Below are positions 61,615 through 64,000 of a DNA stretch of 64,000 nt, one piece after another. Position numbers and translations under genes: made by a program. This stretch comes from Mangrovibacter plantisponsor (GTDB lineage: Bacteria; Pseudomonadota; Gammaproteobacteria; Enterobacterales; Enterobacteriaceae). Each line of letters opens with the position of its first letter. Within the stretch, counting starts at the first letter, position 1. Location of the stretch: assembly GCF_003182475.1 (NCBI RefSeq), contig NZ_QGTS01000021.1:17003-81002 (forward strand), read 5' to 3'. The notes beneath the pieces are model-generated. The model was not told where the DNA came from and ran no database searches. It saw nothing but the letters and a program-made list of their open reading frames with translations.

Positions 61615-61755
61615 GGGGAACCTCGTTTTTGTGGAAAGTTTGACAGAAAGTGTAGTAATGACAGCCAGTAAGGCGAGAGTTACGGCCTGCAAAGCATAAA
61701 ACATCTCACTAACTGGAATCCAGCGCACACAAAAAATCGTTAACACCAGGCTGTA

Positions 61756-61863
61756 ATGTCCCCATTAACTACAGACCCGAGTGTTATCGAGGCTAATGCT
61801 TTGATGGCGACAGCACTGGCAACACAAATTCAAGCCGTAAGTGAAAATCATCAAAACCTGTGA
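61756..61863 (+). other. Short open frame before transposase remnant
   Basis: An ATG at 61756 opens 35 codons (MSPLTTDPSVIEANALM and so on). I recognise no family; it may be a fragment of a disrupted gene. TGTCCCC and GGGGACA occur as an inverted pair near 61758 and 61888. Confidence 0.25.
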
Positions 61864-61924
61864 CGAACGAAGTGGTCAAAAATCCTGGGGACACTGGCGC
61901 TGGCAGTGCGCGAAGTTCGTCTGA

Positions 61925-62152
61925 CAGACGTTCGAGGAATGGACTGCGAAGACGGTTAACTCACCGTACTGGGCCAGACTTTATTACCAGGGGCAGCGAG
62001 AAAAAGGGAAATCGAATCAACCAGCTATCCGGGCTTTGGCGCTTAAATGGATAAGGATCATTTACCGCTGTTGGAAGACCAAAACCCGGTACGACGAAGC
62101 AAAGTATCTGCTGGCACTGGAAGCTCGACACTCACCTTTACTGAAGCCATAA
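61925..62152 (+). mobile_element. IS110-type transposase remnant (C-terminal tail)
   Basis: The frame ending at TAA 62150-62152 reads SPYWARLYYQGQREKGKSNQ, then AIRALALKWIRIIYRCWKTK and RYDEAKYLLALEARHSPLLKP. This resembles the C-terminal end of IS110-family transposases. An in-frame TGA at 61922-61924 closes it upstream, so most of the gene is missing. It marks an old insertion in this region. Confidence 0.65.
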
Positions 62153-62249
62153 AAAGCTTGTCGAATGTCTCAGGGCGTGAAACAGACATAGGCAGGAGGA
62201 TGATGATAATATTTCCATCAGTGGGTACCTGTTTCCAACAGGTGTACTA

Positions 62250-62408
62250 ATGGAATACCAAACGTCATTGCAGAAAATATTGTCAGATGACCCCGTAAGA
62301 ATGAAGATCCTCTATGCAGTTCAAGCACTGGAACTCAATGATAGTTGGATTGGAGCGGGATTCGTACGGGATGCTGTTTGGGATCAAAGTACCCCGAAGG
62401 GTACTTAA
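62250..62408 (+). pseudogene. Truncated nucleotidyltransferase (DUF925-like)
   Basis: The 52-codon frame reads MEYQTSLQKILSDDPVRMK, then ALELNDSWIGAGFVRDAVWD, and stops after DQSTPKGT. The W-I-G-A-G-F-V-R-D-A-V-W-D segment is characteristic of the NTP_transf_6 family (about 180-200 residues). The catalytic acidic motif that should follow is absent. It is a decayed fragment. Confidence 0.6.
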
Positions 62409-62446
62409 TTCCGTGAAGAACACATGTGAAATAATCAGGGACTGAT

Positions 62447-63337
62447 TCAGGAACCAATATACAGCATACTGCCAGTTGCCGGCTTTTTATTTTCATTCAC
62501 CATGTCATTGAATACGTCAGCAGAAGAACCGGTTGCCCATGTGTAGTTTCCGTTACCGTTATTTTTGGCGATCAGGAGGTCAGTATTTTCAGCTTTAACC
62601 AGGTTTGAGTAATCCTTTGCAGTATACTGGAAATCAGTATCAGTCGACTGAAGTTTTTTCAGTTTATCCTGAAGTTGTTTAATACTGTCATCGGTAATTC
62701 CTTTTTCACTTTTTTCAGCATCACTCATTCCGTCAATGATTTTTAACTGTGACGAAATATCAATGATATTAAAATTATCGTTATTGCCGGAGATCACTCC
62801 CTGCGTACTGATATTGACTGAGGTCCGATAATTATTATCGCCAGCATCCATCTGCAAAGACGCAGCCAGCCGTTCTGCTGAAGTGAACGAACCCGACTTA
62901 TCATAAGCAATGGATGACAGTGTCTGCCGACTCAGACCATCAAAGGGGTTTTTACCCTGATCGCTACCCTGGTAAAGGGACTTAATATAATCAGATGCCT
63001 GGCTGGCAAGAGCAAGCCTTGCGGGATCCGTAGAGTCAGGCTTGTCGTTTAAAAAATCAGCATTAACATTCCCGAGGTTGTTGTTAAATACGTTTTCGAG
63101 CGCTGACATACTCATCGTGTCATAGCCACCGGAACTGGTGACTTTATTGGCCTTGATTTGTGAGAGCAAACCCTGATAACGCGAGTCGTCTGATAAGGAA
63201 ACTTTTGTGCTACTTACTCCCCCTGCACTGGATTGTACTGAACTGCCTGTCGGAGAGACTGGAGTGGAAGTAACAGAATTACTGATACCGGAATTGAGAT
63301 TCTGAAGAATGTTGTTGAGGCTACTGATGCTGGTCAT
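62447..63337 (-). CDS. Unrecognised low-GC protein, possible secreted effector
   Basis: The 296-residue product is AT-rich in its DNA, unlike neighbours. It has a Ser/Thr/Asn-rich disordered start (MTSISSLNNILQNLNSGISN), no Sec signal or membrane segment, no Cys, and many Asn, Ser and Asp. A central segment (LSRQTLSSIAYDKSGSFTSAERLAAS) recurs in loosely related secreted proteins of other Proteobacteria as I recall, but I cannot name the family. Composition suits a type III or other non-Sec exported protein. Its neighbours are transposon remnants, so acquisition by transfer is likely. No chaperone or secretion genes are nearby. Confidence 0.65.
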   Translation of the reverse strand: MTSISSLNNILQNLNSGISNSVTSTPVSPTGSSVQSSAGGVSSTKVSLSDDSRYQGLLSQIKANKVTSSGGYDTMSMSALENVFNNNLGNVNADFLNDKPDSTDPARLALASQASDYIKSLYQGSDQGKNPFDGLSRQTLSSIAYDKSGSFTSAERLAASLQMDAGDNNYRTSVNISTQGVISGNNDNFNIIDISSQLKIIDGMSDAEKSEKGITDDSIKQLQDKLKKLQSTDTDFQYTAKDYSNLVKAENTDLLIAKNNGNGNYTWATGSSADVFNDMVNENKKPATGSMLYIGS

Positions 63338-63908
63338 AGCTCCTGCTCCATATCAATAGATAAATTGTCTGCAAGCCCTGTGTGTGGATGGTTGTATGGA
63401 GGATACACAGCTTGATAACAGTCCTATTAAACGGTTCATCAGAAAGTGATAACCCGGAAACCTCCATTATATCCCGGACCAAAGTGATGTATGGCTAGAG
63501 AATTATTCAATTATCGGCACAAAGTTAAAATTTATTACACTTTTCAAACGCAAAGTTTAGTGAATAAGAACAACTAAGGACAAATTTATAGATTTAATAA
63601 AGTGAAGTTAAGTCATCACATGTGTGAATATAAAAGGTAGTAAAATAAATTGGCACACATACCTGACTCAGTTCCTGAGTCACACGTGGAGAATACCTTA
63701 CTCAGTACTTCACCACCTGGCGAATGCTTCCCGGCGAAACCTGACGCCGCTCACTTCAACGCTGCAATATGAGTTCGCCGGATACTTACAGTGCTTTCAA
63801 CCGGAGATTGACAGTCTGCTGTGAGCACAGAGCGGGCATTGCTAACAGCATTTCGTGTGAATCAGAGGGGAGCAGGTCTGATCCTACCCACGAAATGTGG
63901 ACACGGCC
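63338..63908. other. AT-rich gap before IS3-type element
   Basis: About 570 bp without a gene I can support. A 66-codon frame at 63624-63824 ends PLTSTLQYEFAGYLQCFQPEIDSLL; it may be a fragment but has no recognised family. A candidate terminal sequence TGTGGACACGG (63896) precedes the transposase end. Confidence 0.35.
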
Positions 63909-64000
63909 CTAAGCGAGGTTTTCGTTTTCAAATTGTTCCGGGCTGAGACCGCCACAGGCACTGTGACGACGCCACCGATTGTAATCGCACTCGATATAAT
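63909..64000 (-). mobile_element. IS3-family transposase (orfB), 3' end
   Basis: On the minus strand the frame enters from the window edge and reads YIECDYNRWRRHSACGGLSP then EQFENENLA and TAG at 63909-63911. The pattern YNRxRRHSACGGxSPEQFE is the C-terminus of IS3-family DDE transposases. The rest lies beyond the window. Confidence 0.8.

Noticed and set aside
61758..61894. Inverted TGTCCCC/GGGGACA pair as a miniature transposon
   Set aside because: Seven bases only, with no target duplication visible.
63624..63824. 66-codon frame near the right end
   Set aside because: No family pattern and no clear ribosome site; noted only as content of the gap.

Overview
The window looks like a chromosomal segment of a member of the Enterobacteriaceae, probably not Escherichia coli itself. 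Many products closely resemble E. coli proteins (MmuP/MmuM, YmjA, YncE, FhuE, YhhS, AcuI/YhdH, FrlB/FrlD-like proteins, and the GldA/DhaR/DhaKLM set), but the order is different and a full haem-uptake locus and several accessory operons are interspersed. Base composition is moderately GC-rich through about 61.6 kb. After that it drops sharply in a short region with transposase remnants. All family assignments come from reading translated sequence and recalled family features; no search was run.

Layout. 1-5 kb: a PepSY-type membrane protein (cut by the window edge), a Met/His-rich DUF2946 protein, a bifunctional ornithine-lipid synthase (OlsF-type), an iron-type periplasmic binding protein behind a Fur box, an unusual compact protein whose C-terminal half reads like FtsZ, and a DedA protein. 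5.4-9 kb: a fructosamine (frl-like) catabolic operon with its divergent GntR regulator. 9-15 kb: mmuPM behind MetJ boxes, an aldehyde dehydrogenase/DJ-1 pair with a LysR regulator, and ymjA. 15.5-27.6 kb: an iron/haem supercluster (hutWX, a haem receptor, hmuSTUV, yncE, fhuE) with Fur boxes in front of every transcription unit. 27.8-35 kb: a cold-shock-domain protein and a ROK-regulated sugar ABC transporter operon with a PfkB kinase, ending in a dense cluster of hairpins. 35-41.5 kb: a chemotaxis receptor with a sigma-28-type promoter, a secreted repeat protein, a toxin-antitoxin pair bracketed by 22-bp direct repeats, a TetR/MFS efflux pair, and a MerR-controlled carboxymuconolactone-decarboxylase-family gene.

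41.9-45.8 kb holds an amino-acid-type ABC operon with a GntR regulator and a DUF1989 protein, behind a good sigma-54 promoter, so it is probably a nitrogen-scavenging operon. 45.9-52.7 kb holds a large DUF4034-like protein, YhhS, a C45-type acylase and acuR-acuI. 52.8-59.8 kb is the dihydroxyacetone/glycerol regulon (dhaR, gldA, dhaKLM). Four matching 17-bp palindromes lie in two evenly spaced pairs in the gldA/dhaK intergenic region. A GGDEF diguanylate cyclase follows.

61.7-64 kb is an AT-rich accessory patch: an IS110-type transposase tail, a truncated nucleotidyltransferase, an unrecognised low-GC gene whose product resembles secreted effectors in composition, and the end of an IS3-family element running off the window.

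The strongest candidates for something undescribed are the FtsZ-like protein at 3940-4704, the sigma-54 DUF1989 operon, the direct-repeat-flanked toxin-antitoxin unit, the hairpin array at 34.9-35.1 kb, and the low-GC effector-like gene near the right end.
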